Assembly (NCBI RefSeq): GCF_026262505.1
Contig: NC_067203.1
Coordinates: forward strand, 16,566,392 to 16,630,391
Reading direction: 5' to 3'
DNA: 64,000 nucleotides
Source of the DNA: Trichomonas vaginalis G3
Taxonomy: Eukaryota; Parabasalia; Trichomonadida; Trichomonadidae
Shown here: positions 1 through 9,558 of the stretch, piece after piece
How the letters are laid out: every line of letters begins with the position of its first letter
How positions within the stretch are numbered: the stretch's first letter is position 1
Translations under genes and position numbers: made by a program
The notes under the pieces: generated by a model
Database searches by the model: none
Seen by the model: the letters and a program-made list of their open reading frames with translations, nothing else
Told to the model about the DNA's origin: nothing

Positions 1-1
1 A

Positions 2-2563
2 TCTCTCGACCTTCCAATGCGTTACATTTACTCTTTGGCCGATTGCATCGAGCCATTAAATGTTTTCGCAGCCTATGAACGCATGCAAAGGACATTAAAG
101 CCATATTTGAGTCCTTCCCTTTTCTTCCAGCCAACGGAGATGATGCAGAAAGGCCTTACAATGCTTACAACCGATTTACAACAAGATTTCTTTTCGAACA
201 GGATGAAACAAGAAAACATGTTGATTTATATCCTGTCCGTGATGCAGAACATCGACCAATTCGATGACGACATCAAACTAGAAAAGGTTGTAATCCAAGC
301 AGCAACTATTTTAGGCGTTGACGATTTCACCTCTTTGTGTTGTGAAACATTAAGTCCAATTTTCGCTCATGTTTCTGTCAAAAAACAGAAAATTTTCAGA
401 AATTTAGTTCAAAAAAGTATCAAAAGTTTATTATTTGACAGAAAATTGGAACTTGTTGTTTGCAGCAACAGACACAACGATGTATTAGTAGAGATAGAAA
501 GGAGAAATGCCGATGCTATCTACGTGAAATTCTCCGACAACAATTTGAATTTGCCATTAATTGCAAATTCATACAACCAAGAATATGTATTATGTTATGA
601 ACATCAGAATGAAATTTCGCAAATGACAATGCTTGGTGACATGTTCACCATTACTAATTTGTCACCAGAAAGCATTGCATTTCTTGAAATTTATCCAATA
701 CAAATGGACAAATTCGAAGAAAACCATTATTTCAGATTGAGTTTGCAATTGATTTCTTTTGTTATCAGTCATTGCGAGAGATTGAACTTAAAGAACATCT
801 TGCACGAACTGATCTTCATTCCTTTGTTCGAGCGCTGCATGTCCCGCAAATTGTTGTTGTTTGGAAACATAATTTCCGAATGGTTCCTTCGAATTATTTC
901 TCTGAATTTGTTGACAGACGAATACAAAGAGAAATACGCAAAACTAATTAACTTGGAAACACTTTTGTTAATAAGGGATTCCAAATTAGCAATTAGTTTA
1001 TGCATATTTAGCTTGTACGTCTATGTAGGAAGCGGAAAGAACGAACACCAAATCAGAGAAAGACTCGTAAACATAATAGAACCATTCTTAGAAAAACAAA
1101 ATGAAAATACAGCGGCTGCTAAATTGTTCAGAAGAATCGCAGCTGATTTCATGTCACCTTTTGCTGTTTCACCTTCGATGTTCCCATTTTTAAGACAGGT
1201 GAGACCACCTCTAATCACAAGTTTCTCATTTGAAGCTTTGATCAAATCCCGCAAATACCAAAAGAAGTTTTCTTTCGTTCCTGATTTAGAAGACAAGAAA
1301 CCACAAACTTCTGTGATAAATTTGCAGGATAATTCGAGGGTTTACGTGCAATTGAGCGAAGAAAACATTCAGCCAGGAAAGATTAAGTTCGGAAGAGATG
1401 AAATAACTAATTCCGGATTTATTGAATTGGATGACGAAGAAGAAGAAATCGAGTTTTCAATACAAAGAGATGAAGTGACATCAAATTTGGTCGCAGAAGT
1501 TTACACGGAAAAAGAAAATGAACACCCGAGTTATTCATCATTTTTGAAGATATTTACTATCTACAAAGAACTCAAAGACCAATGGACATCAAAGGATGAA
1601 GCAATGGCAACTGCTTTGGCAACTTGTTTGATGGAAAACGAGAATTTGCTGATTTTTGATGACAGTTATTTCTCCAAATTTTTCCCAACAGTTTCCGTTG
1701 AATCTTCTCGATTTAGAGTTTCTCTTTTGATGCTGTTAATTAAGTCATCAGCCCCAGCAAATCCTGATTTCCCGATGACTCCTGGTTTCTCACATTATCT
1801 TCCTTTTCTTTCGAGTATTTCGATGCCACACGACGATTTAATGGCCAAACAACAAGTCTGCGGATATGTCCCGATTTCCATTGTTTCTCTCACGAATTTC
1901 TACGTAAGAGCTGCTCAACAATTCGCTACTTACGGAGTATTCCCAGGAGAAAACTTCATCAGGGACATTCAGTTGCTAAATATCAAAGATTTGGCAACGA
2001 TTTTGAGAGTCGTCAGACAAGCGAAAGACGACATTTTCGAACAGCCTTTGTTCACTGATGAATCCGCTTTGATTCCACGATCAAACGCCACAAGTTTGGA
2101 CGAGTTGATTGCATTCCTTGGATTTGGATTCCACATGATGATGAATGCGAGTGCAGGAAGAAGTTTGCCGTTGCCTGTTTCCGCTGTTGTAATTCGTTAC
2201 GCGTTTGGAGGACAGATAATTAATGATGACTTCTTCGATATAGATCCGGAATTCGCACAAGCAGAGCCGACAAAGGCTGCAATCAATGAGAGATTGGAGC
2301 CAATCATGCCGCAGTTGAGAGCAATCAGATGCGGTGTACAAATGGCACAAGGACCAAGAAAAGTATTCGATGTAAATAACCCAATTTTCCCATGGTTAGT
2401 TCAGATTTTACCATTGACATTCCCAAGAATTGTCAAGGATAAGTGTTCGCCAATGATCATTCCTAAACTAAGAGAAGAAATGTTTATCAAGAAAGTTTCA
2501 TTGTTAGATGAAGATGAAGACAAAGAAAAAACTATTTTGGATATTCTCCAAAAGTTGTTGTAA
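2..2563 (+). CDS. Large protein with degenerate HECT N-lobe-like region, 5'-partial
   Basis: The reading frame is open from the left edge, so the true start probably lies outside the window; the first ATG seen is at 17. At least 848 residues are visible, mostly helical with no clear domain over the first 400. Near the C-terminus (about residues 690-765) a stretch runs from LFTDESALIP through FLGFGFHMM and LPLPVSAVV to DIDPEF. This follows the order of the HECT N-lobe (LF..glliP, flGrllg, LplpLs, DiDPel). The protein ends about 85 residues later, with no C-lobe and no catalytic Cys-containing motif. Either it is a HECT-derived protein that lost ligase activity or the resemblance is superficial. 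An acidic stretch (DDEEEEIE) lies near residue 475. The next intact gene on this strand starts at 3990. Confidence 0.5.
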   Translation, partial: SLDLPMRYIYSLADCIEPLNVFAAYERMQRTLKPYLSPSLFFQPTEMMQKGLTMLTTDLQQDFFSNRMKQENMLIYILSVMQNIDQFDDDIKLEKVVIQAATILGVDDFTSLCCETLSPIFAHVSVKKQKIFRNLVQKSIKSLLFDRKLELVVCSNRHNDVLVEIERRNADAIYVKFSDNNLNLPLIANSYNQEYVLCYEHQNEISQMTMLGDMFTITNLSPESIAFLEIYPIQMDKFEENHYFRLSLQLISFVISHCERLNLKNILHELIFIPLFERCMSRKLLLFGNIISEWFLRIISLNLLTDEYKEKYAKLINLETLLLIRDSKLAISLCIFSLYVYVGSGKNEHQIRERLVNIIEPFLEKQNENTAAAKLFRRIAADFMSPFAVSPSMFPFLRQVRPPLITSFSFEALIKSRKYQKKFSFVPDLEDKKPQTSVINLQDNSRVYVQLSEENIQPGKIKFGRDEITNSGFIELDDEEEEIEFSIQRDEVTSNLVAEVYTEKENEHPSYSSFLKIFTIYKELKDQWTSKDEAMATALATCLMENENLLIFDDSYFSKFFPTVSVESSRFRVSLLMLLIKSSAPANPDFPMTPGFSHYLPFLSSISMPHDDLMAKQQVCGYVPISIVSLTNFYVRAAQQFATYGVFPGENFIRDIQLLNIKDLATILRVVRQAKDDIFEQPLFTDESALIPRSNATSLDELIAFLGFGFHMMMNASAGRSLPLPVSAVVIRYAFGGQIINDDFFDIDPEFAQAEPTKAAINERLEPIMPQLRAIRCGVQMAQGPRKVFDVNNPIFPWLVQILPLTFPRIVKDKCSPMIIPKLREEMFIKKVSLLDEDEDKEKTILDILQKLL

Positions 2564-2763
2564 TTTAATATTTTTTTATTTATTTGTTATAATTTAAAGT
2601 AAACAAAAAGAAGTTATATATCTTTTGTTAAATAAACAGATACAACTTTCAGATTGCTCAGATTTATTAATCATAATCAATATAATGTATATTTAAATTA
2701 TTTATCTTGATTATGATTAATTTAATTTGAAGTTCTATGAATTTAAACTCATTAACTTTTGTT

Positions 2764-3340
2764 CTAATTAATGATGAAGATAATGATATAACTCTGTTTG
2801 TCATAAAGAATTGTTCCAATCAGAAGAAGTATATATCCTAAAATAACATCGTAGCAATAGAAAACATACATATGATTCTTGAAGAATAAAAGTAAACCAA
2901 CAGGAACAACAGCAACTATCAATTCTGTCCTTGTAAATATATCATTTTGTTTCTCCAATTGCTTCGAATAACTCGTTCATGAAATTATCTCTGAAATCTC
3001 TAAAACCACAAACTAACATATAGAACAATATCATGCATGTTAGACCTGGCCAAAAAATTCCTAAGAACTTTAAACTATCTTTGTTCGTCAATGATATTCT
3101 TTCTGTTCTGCATCTAACATCTTCTTCATTTGGAGGAGGAATAAGTTCAATAAAGAAAGTAAATAAGCATAGAATTGGGAAGAAAATGACACCAAAAAGT
3201 GCTGGCATCCAAAACTCACTAATACAATTATTAACTAATGATCTTCCGATTGTTTTAATGATAGCATATGAGATAATGAACGATATGCACATTCCACAAC
3301 TCAAGACTTCTGATGTTCTTGGGACTTGTAAGTTCCATAT
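2764..3340 (-). pseudogene. DUF5690 (MFS-like) membrane protein, C-terminal fragment
   Basis: Two overlapping minus-strand frames (3304-2942 and 2958-2764) together give the C-terminal part of a multi-pass membrane protein. Recognisable pieces in order are PRTSEVLSCGMC, SEFWMPAL, IPPPNEEDVRCRTER, FRDFRDNFMNELF and FTRTELIVAVVP; these match what I recall of DUF5690 proteins, which are transporter-like and usually over 400 residues. The conserved frame can be followed upstream to about 3340, then meets a stop, and no N-terminal half is visible. A frame change near 2945-2958 separates the last two membrane segments. This is therefore a decayed gene fragment. The family assignment rests on remembered motifs and should be checked by a profile search. 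Confidence 0.6.
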
Positions 3341-3344
3341 ATTT

Positions 3345-3989
3345 TAAACCGATATCCTAGCTAGAGATTGGCCAATTCATGCCCTACTTAGTGATTGAAA
3401 TGTTAATTTCTCATTGATGTTGTAAAATTAATTGATATCAATATTCCATTAATCATGAAATTAAAGGAATATATCATGGTTAATTTGTTATGAGCTCTAA
3501 CTTATGCATTCATTTCTTTTTTTTTTAAAAACTCATATCAAACAGGATTAATGTGTTTTTATGATCTATAAGCACATGTATACTTATTTGGTATAAAAAT
3601 GAAATTGGAATGTAGAATCAAATCAACAATTTCCTTGAATGACTTACTTTTTATAAGCTCAAAGTTAAATTCAGAATTTCCTCTCTAAATGGATACATAT
3701 TCATGCAACAAATTAATTTGACATAGCAATTCTATGTCCAAAAATTGAAAAGTCCCGCCAAAAAACAGGAAAAAATAATTGTATTTACATTCGATTTCTA
3801 ATACTTCTATATCATAAAAAATTTGTAAGCACATAGAAAATGATTCATTCATTTTTCCTTACAAAATTTTATTAACTGTACAAAAACTTACGCACGTATC
3901 AAGTAGATTAAAATATTCATTAATTATTTTATTTTTGAATGAGCTCAATACGTTTCTTGTTAACTAATTGAGAAGTTTGCATACCTTAG
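3345..3989 (+). other. Intergenic spacer, nothing recognised
   Basis: AT-rich spacer of about 650 bases between the DUF5690 fragment and gene A. I see no ORF of note, no RNA gene and no repeat. The promoter of the gene starting at 3990 must lie at its right end. Confidence 0.5.
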
Positions 3990-6479
3990 ATGCAAAACCC
4001 GGTTGATCATAAAGCGGTCGCCGAAAACATCCAAGTGTATCTCCAGAACCACACTTTTATAAAAGTGTTCTCCTTAACAGATGTCTGCAAGATTCTTGAT
4101 CAATCTGAAATAGATGTGATTCAAGCAACACAATTTCTCACAGAATGCAAGGCGAAATTCAAATCAATAGAAATATTCAAGATCATCCAGCATCTTAAAG
4201 TCGTTTTAAGTTCCGATTTTACAAAAACAGCTGAATTATTATCGATAGTTTTCAAATCATTAAAATCACCAGTGTTAAAATCGATTTATCAATCATACCA
4301 CGAGCTATTATCCACCAACCATGCCCATACAACTGAAATCAGTAGGCTAAACGAACAAATAACAATTTTGAAAAATACAATTGCACAAAACCGTTCCGAA
4401 ATCGCTCATCAACAGGGTGAACAGACAGGATTTATTGGCAATCTTGCACAAAAAGATGACGAAATCGCCCAATTAAAGGCTCAATTATCAGCCAAAGATA
4501 AAGAAAGCGATGAACTGAGAGACAAGATCGACGAGCTCTTCCCACAGGTCCAGAAGAAGACAAAGGACATTACAACACTTAAAAATATGGTTAAAAAGCG
4601 GGATTTAACCATTAAAAAACAAAAAGAAGAAATTAACGAATACAGAACTAAACTTGGATTACCGATCGAAGAAGAGAAACCCGAAGAGAAGCAAGATGAT
4701 GCAATTGATGAGGAAAAAAAGAAGAAAATGGCAGCATTAAAAGCTAAAAAAGCAAAATTAGCTTCTAACAAGCAGAAACAGCAACAAGAGAATACAGAAA
4801 ACCAAGATCGACAACAATTAGAGAATAAAGGTGAAAACCAAATAAGTTTTGCTGTTCCAAAAATTGATAATCCGAAGAAATCTCCAAATAAAGCCGAACT
4901 ACCTAATTCAAGTAGACGAAGACCAGATGAACAACAAGAGGAACGACCACCTGATCGTCCTCCTGATACAGGAAACAAAAATAACGCAGATTCATTAAAA
5001 AAAGCGTTAGAGCCGCCGACAACTGATTCAGCTCTCTCGGCGGCGAATACAAATGAAAAAGAAGAGCAAAAGAAACAAGAATCAGTCAAAATTTCACCGC
5101 CAGAAACTGAAAAATTAAATAATACAGTTAAACAAGAAAATAACGGCCAAAAAACCGACCAAAATCCACCAAAAAGGCCAGAATTCATCAAAGAAATAGA
5201 AATCAAGGAAGAAAACAAAGAAAATAATATTGAAAATCTTCCATTATCAGTAAGAGACTCAAGACCACTCAGTTCAAAGTCAACAAGGCTCACAGAACAA
5301 AAAGTTCCATCTCAACCTCCACAGCCGCTGCCAAAAGAAGAATTCAAAGAAAATCCTGAGAAAGGAATATGGTTAATGCCACCTCCTCTGCCTCCAAAGC
5401 CTCAAATTCCATCACAGCCACCGCCTATACCTTCAAATCCCGTGAAAAGCATTGATTCTCTCGAGATTGAAGAGATGCATGAAAATTATCAGCCAGTTAC
5501 ATGGACATTGATCGGAAATACGTCGGCAGTTGTATCACAGAACCCGAAGAACTTCGTAGATCCTTCCGTTATCCATCAAGTTCAGTTTGGAGAACAAAAT
5601 ATTCCATCTCAACCGACAAAACTTGCCAATTCCCTTCCAAAGCTTCGTCAATCATCCGTATCATCACAACAGCAGAAGCCCCCTCCACCTCCGACCCAAT
5701 TATCCAGTCTTCCTAAGCCAAATAATAATTCTAACCTTCCAAAGCTCCACAACACTTCTCTGACCTCCCAATTAAAGAATTCCGGAACAGCCAGATACGA
5801 TATCTCCTTCCTTAAGCCACAGGAACCAGATCCCCCCTCTCAACCTCAAATGCAACTTGTTTCCACCCAAGAAACAGCACCAGAGATCAACCAACCACCT
5901 CAACAGCGGAATATAGAGGAAGACCCATTCGTCATTGAGCTCAAAAAGTACAAACGCTCTATGACAGACTTCGATAAGATATATTCATGCATGAAGAGGG
6001 CAGTTAAAGAGAAAGACCTCGATGAAATTAAGTGGTGTGTTGAAGGCGGATACATGGAAGTCAAAGATGACGTTGGAAATACTCCATTATTAAATGCCGC
6101 TTACAAAGGTGATCTTCCGATGGTTTCTACGCTTGTAGATTGCGGGGCAAACATTATGGCAACAAATAATAATAAGTGGAGTGCGTTATATTGGGCCGTT
6201 ATGAATAATTCGATGTCAATAATCAAATACGTATGTAGTCATAGTTCATTTGACATCAATATCAAGAATAATGTTGGAGATACTGCTCTACACCTTGCTT
6301 GCAACATTGGAAGACTCGACGTTGTATCATTTCTCTGTAGATTACCAAAAATTAACGTTGAAGCCAAAAACAATGAAGGAAAAACTCCAATGATGGTCGT
6401 AAAGGATTTAAAAGCGATTGGATTTTGGGATAAGAAGAAATTCAAAGAAATTCTGAAAGATAGCGGTGCAAAGAGTTAA
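3990..6479 (+). CDS. Coiled-coil, proline-rich, ankyrin-repeat protein (gene A)
   Basis: An 829-residue protein. The N-terminal ~110 residues are helical with no family I recognise. Residues about 112-225 form a coiled coil rich in Glu, Lys and Gln. The middle (230-680) is charged, Gln-rich and disordered, with proline runs such as PPPLPPKPQIPSQPPP near residue 460 that could bind SH3- or WW-type domains. Residues about 689-815 hold three to four ankyrin repeats (GNTPLLNAAYKGDLPMV, KWSALYWAV, GDTALHLAC, GKTPMMVV). It is probably a cytoplasmic scaffold; partners are unknown. Its last 330 coding bases and 3' flank are duplicated at 9151-9540, where they form the tail of a chimeric pseudogene. 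Confidence 0.85.
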   Translation: MQNPVDHKAVAENIQVYLQNHTFIKVFSLTDVCKILDQSEIDVIQATQFLTECKAKFKSIEIFKIIQHLKVVLSSDFTKTAELLSIVFKSLKSPVLKSIYQSYHELLSTNHAHTTEISRLNEQITILKNTIAQNRSEIAHQQGEQTGFIGNLAQKDDEIAQLKAQLSAKDKESDELRDKIDELFPQVQKKTKDITTLKNMVKKRDLTIKKQKEEINEYRTKLGLPIEEEKPEEKQDDAIDEEKKKKMAALKAKKAKLASNKQKQQQENTENQDRQQLENKGENQISFAVPKIDNPKKSPNKAELPNSSRRRPDEQQEERPPDRPPDTGNKNNADSLKKALEPPTTDSALSAANTNEKEEQKKQESVKISPPETEKLNNTVKQENNGQKTDQNPPKRPEFIKEIEIKEENKENNIENLPLSVRDSRPLSSKSTRLTEQKVPSQPPQPLPKEEFKENPEKGIWLMPPPLPPKPQIPSQPPPIPSNPVKSIDSLEIEEMHENYQPVTWTLIGNTSAVVSQNPKNFVDPSVIHQVQFGEQNIPSQPTKLANSLPKLRQSSVSSQQQKPPPPPTQLSSLPKPNNNSNLPKLHNTSLTSQLKNSGTARYDISFLKPQEPDPPSQPQMQLVSTQETAPEINQPPQQRNIEEDPFVIELKKYKRSMTDFDKIYSCMKRAVKEKDLDEIKWCVEGGYMEVKDDVGNTPLLNAAYKGDLPMVSTLVDCGANIMATNNNKWSALYWAVMNNSMSIIKYVCSHSSFDINIKNNVGDTALHLACNIGRLDVVSFLCRLPKINVEAKNNEGKTPMMVVKDLKAIGFWDKKKFKEILKDSGAKS

Positions 6480-6558
6480 TTTTATTATATTTTTTGTTAT
6501 TTGTTATTTATTATAATGATAAATATTATGTTTCTCATGATTTTTTATAACAATTTTT

Positions 6559-7361
6559 TTAATAAAACATTAAAGGTAAAAATAATCCAAAAAATCTCCA
6601 ATTTCTACCCACTAAACATGTGTATTTTATTTCCTTTTTACATCCAAAAGCTCCAACTTCTTGTTTAATTTCGGTGAGATATCCGAAAAATTCTATTTGA
6701 TCAATATCTGGACCATAACCGAAGGTATCTTTGCATGTGGACTGAATAGATTTGAATTTAAAACATCTTACTTCGGTTTTATCAGTTCTGAACGGAAATC
6801 GTTTCGTTTGGAGTTGTGTCATATTTGGGGAATATTCTTGGTATCCAAAATACATATTTCCATCAATGCTGACTTCAGCACCAAATTGAAGAGGCCTGCA
6901 GCTCCAATTTAATGTTGTTAATTCAAAAGATTCAATGGTAAGCGAATGAAACGGGAAGCATACAGAAAAATGTCCACTCGGCTTAGTTGCAACCCAATAT
7001 GAATCAGTTGAATAATTAAAGTCAAAAGCGTTTTCAATTCGATTAGAACCTATATGATCTGATTCTTGTAGAGCAAAGTATTTTGGATATAAGAGCCTAT
7101 ATGTGTCAAACAAATAGTGCAAAATTCCATTTTTTGGCGAATAGCCAAAGTACAAACTAAGGTTTGCAGTTTTTTACACTGAAAATATAAGGTTCCATTT
7201 ACAAATCGATATCTTACGGGTTCGCAGAGACAATCATAAATGCCATTACTTGCCAAATTCTCATATACCTGGTTGAAGCAAGGACCATATTTGGAGGAAA
7301 ATCTTGAACCAACTCGATAATTTATTTTATGAGTCTCTAGATTACTTCTTCCTAGAACCAT
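6559..7361 (-). pseudogene. Discoidin-like (galactose-binding-like) protein, copy 1
   Basis: The main frame (7155-6559) encodes about 198 residues beginning LYFGYSPKNG and containing paired cysteines, aromatic-rich strands and the motif GPDIDQIEFFG; the pattern resembles an F5/8 type C (discoidin) jelly-roll. A second frame (7361-about 7170) carries the preceding Cys-rich part (YGPCFNQVYENL, CLCEPVRYRF). The two join at an A6 run near 7172, where one more A, or a -1 slip, would make the frame continuous. The C-terminus is short and hydrophobic (FFGLFLPLMFY). No signal peptide is visible, so the copy is probably also 5'-truncated. It is likely a pseudogene of a surface or secreted protein family. 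Confidence 0.6.
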
Positions 7362-7569
7362 TAACAAAGATTGATCATACCAGAGGACACAAAGCTAGTT
7401 AGCAATAAGTTTCTGGGAAACTACCAAGGCACTTCATATTTACCTCATTTTCTAATTTTATTAAATATTTCAGACTATATGCATGGAAATACCTTTTACT
7501 TCAGTGAATTTGATATATTTTTTTATTACAAAGTAGAAAAAAAAATTTTTAAAATTTTTTATCATTTTT

Positions 7570-8154
7570 TTAAGAATAAAACCACAATATAATAGACAAA
7601 CATATTTCTCGTTCTCTTAACATCGGACAGGTGACTAATTTTACATTTTCGCATGCTAAATGTCCATCAGGTTTTTCTACTTGAGTCAGTTTACCAAAAA
7701 ACTCAACTTGATTTATATCTGGACCAAAGGAACATGTGGATTGGATTGATTGAAATTTGAAGCATCTAACATCAATATTGTTAAAATCAAATGTAAAATG
7801 GGCTGTCTCGTCTGCACCCATAGTATAGCTATAATTTTGTTGTCCCAAATAACTATCTCCATCCATGCCAACTTTAATCGAAAACTTAGAAGGTCTACAC
7901 GTCCCAGATGTAGTCGTAATTTCAAAAGATTCAACAGTGAATGAGTGATATTTCAAACAAATCGAAATGAAGCCATTTGGATTACTTGAAATCCAATATG
8001 AGTCTGAATTATAATCAAAGTCAAAAGCGTTATCAATTCTAAAAGAACCTCCATGATCTGATTCTTGAAGTGTGAGACATTGAGGGTAAAAGAGCTTATA
8101 TGTGTCATACAAATAATGCAAGGTTCCGTTTTTTGGCGAATAGCCAAAATACAG
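7570..8154 (-). pseudogene. Discoidin-like protein, copy 2
   Basis: About 190 residues in one frame, homologous to copies 1 and 3 (NLYFGYSPKNGTLHYLYDTY, ESDHGGSFRIDNAFDFDY, GPDINQVEFFG) but clearly more diverged. There is no ATG before the conserved block: a stop lies just upstream near 8166, and the Cys-rich N-terminal part found in copy 1 is absent. This copy has no counterpart in the second duplication unit. I read it as a 3' gene fragment. Confidence 0.55.
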
Positions 8155-8895
8155 ATTTCGCTTAAAAGTTTTTCATATGAACAAAAATGAATTTAATTGA
8201 ATTAAATTACACCACATAATGTTAAACATATGAAACACTGGAAGTCACGATTCTTTTGATTTTGATTTCGGATCAGGATATTCAAAAATTGAATGATTAC
8301 ATAAATTTGACAGCTAAACCCAGAAAAACCATATTTTCGCACTCTCAATGTGACAAATAAAATAACTTATTATGAACCTAGTTCATAATAGTTAAATTTA
8401 ATAAAATTCGTAAATTTTTATTGATCGGTACCATTAAAAATGATTGTCTAGGAGTTTCTTCTGATACTAATGGTTTGCAAATACACAACTAATAGTTTGG
8501 AAATTGGAAAAGCTTTCCCTCAACAAGCTTATGGTATATGGAAAAAGAAAATATGATATTATCAACGAATTATGGCAAGGAACCTCAAGACAACTTTCTA
8601 AAAGGACTAAATGATTTTGTTAATTAATCAGAAACAATTAAATTGTTTCTCAATGATATTATTTCTATCAATGACTTCATTTTAACTTATTTTATGATAC
8701 TTGATATCTTTATTTATCTATTTTTGATCAGTTGAAGTGATAACACTCAAAATATTAGGTGATTTGCAATTGAAGAATATAAACTAGAATAAAAATTGCC
8801 AAGAAATGAATATATTACTCTTATGGAATATGTATTTCATTTTGTAGTGTTATCATCAATATACATTCATTCAATCACCGTGGAAAAGAAGTAAA
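8155..8895 (+). other. Intergenic spacer homologous (from about 8640) to gene B's promoter region
   Basis: AT-rich. From about 8640 onward it aligns with 10440-10700, the region just upstream of gene B, with scattered differences. It contains the inverted repeat at 8738-8855. From 8155 to 8640 I see nothing identifiable. Confidence 0.6.
8738..8855. repeat. Inverted repeat TGATAACACT ... AGTGTTATCA
   Basis: Ten-base perfect inverted repeats bound a 118-bp AT-rich segment. The same structure recurs at 10537-10655, upstream of gene B, as part of the duplication. It could be a short MITE-like remnant (no clear target-site duplication seen) or a paired regulatory site. Confidence 0.5.
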
Positions 8896-9474
8896 GTGAC
8901 AATTAGTTTGAATTCAAAATCTCTTAATATTAAAGTGTTTAAAAAGCTCTCAAATAAGCATTTTCAAGAAGGATTAGACCGTGCTCCTTCGATGCTTAAA
9001 CCAAAACAAGTCACTTCATTTTATCAAACAGTTCTTGCTCATTTCCAGAAAGGAGAAATACCATTTGAAATAGGTGATTCAATTCTTAAGACTATATACA
9101 AATGTTTGAAAGTAAAAGAAAATATACCTCCATTTATTGAAGGTCAATTTGCAAATATCATGGCAACAAATAATAATAAGTTGAGTGCGCTATATTGGGC
9201 AGTTATGAAAACGGCTTTAATTACATATCTCCATTATCAGCCGGAATTAGGTTTCTCCATTCAAAAATCACGTTCAGCAACCACCAAACTCTCAAAACTT
9301 CACCAAAAAAGGGGTATGTTATCATTTCTCTGTAGATTACCAAAAATTAATGTTGAAGGCAAAAACAGTGAAGGGAAAACTCCAATGATGGTCGTAAAGG
9401 ATTCAAAAGCGATCGGATTTTGGGATAAGAAGAAATCCAAAGAAGTTCTCAAAGACAGCGGAGCAAAGAGTTAA
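8896..9474 (+). pseudogene. Chimeric pseudogene: gene B 5' end fused to gene A 3' end
   Basis: The frame is open for 192 codons. Codons from about 8919 to 9150 reproduce residues 4-81 of gene B (SLNIKVFKKLSNKHF to PPFIEGQFA). From 9151 the frame becomes gene A's ankyrin tail (NIMATNNNKLSALYWAV) and ends GAKS like gene A. Between 9209 and 9320 an unrelated 112-bp stretch replaces 121 bp of the ankyrin region, keeping frame. The B start codon is missing: the 24 bases upstream are an inverted copy of the sequence in front of B's ATG, so the frame opens with GTG and has no early ATG. Probably not translated as such; it is a by-product of the tandem duplication. Confidence 0.8.
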
Positions 9475-9558
9475 TTTTATTATATTTTTTGTTATTTGTT
9501 ATTTATTATTTATTATAATGATAAATATTATGTTTCTCATGATTTTTAAAAAGATTTT

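Larger units (their letters stand above)
6147..9150 (+). repeat. Tandem segmental duplication, unit 1
   Basis: This unit runs from inside gene A's ankyrin region (GCA at 6147), through discoidin-like copies 1 and 2, to the B-derived 5' fragment ending at 9150. The same order (A 3' end, discoidin-like gene on the opposite strand, spacer, B 5' end) recurs at 9151-10979. A three-base GCA shared by both parental breakpoints marks the junction. Unit 1 is about 3.0 kb and unit 2 about 1.83 kb; the difference is mainly discoidin copy 2 and its spacer, present only here. Confidence 0.85.

Noticed and set aside
4481-5293. 270-codon minus-strand frame opposite gene A
   Set aside because: Ser/Phe/Cys-rich composition is the mirror of the Lys/Glu/Gln-rich coding strand; no start context and no family.
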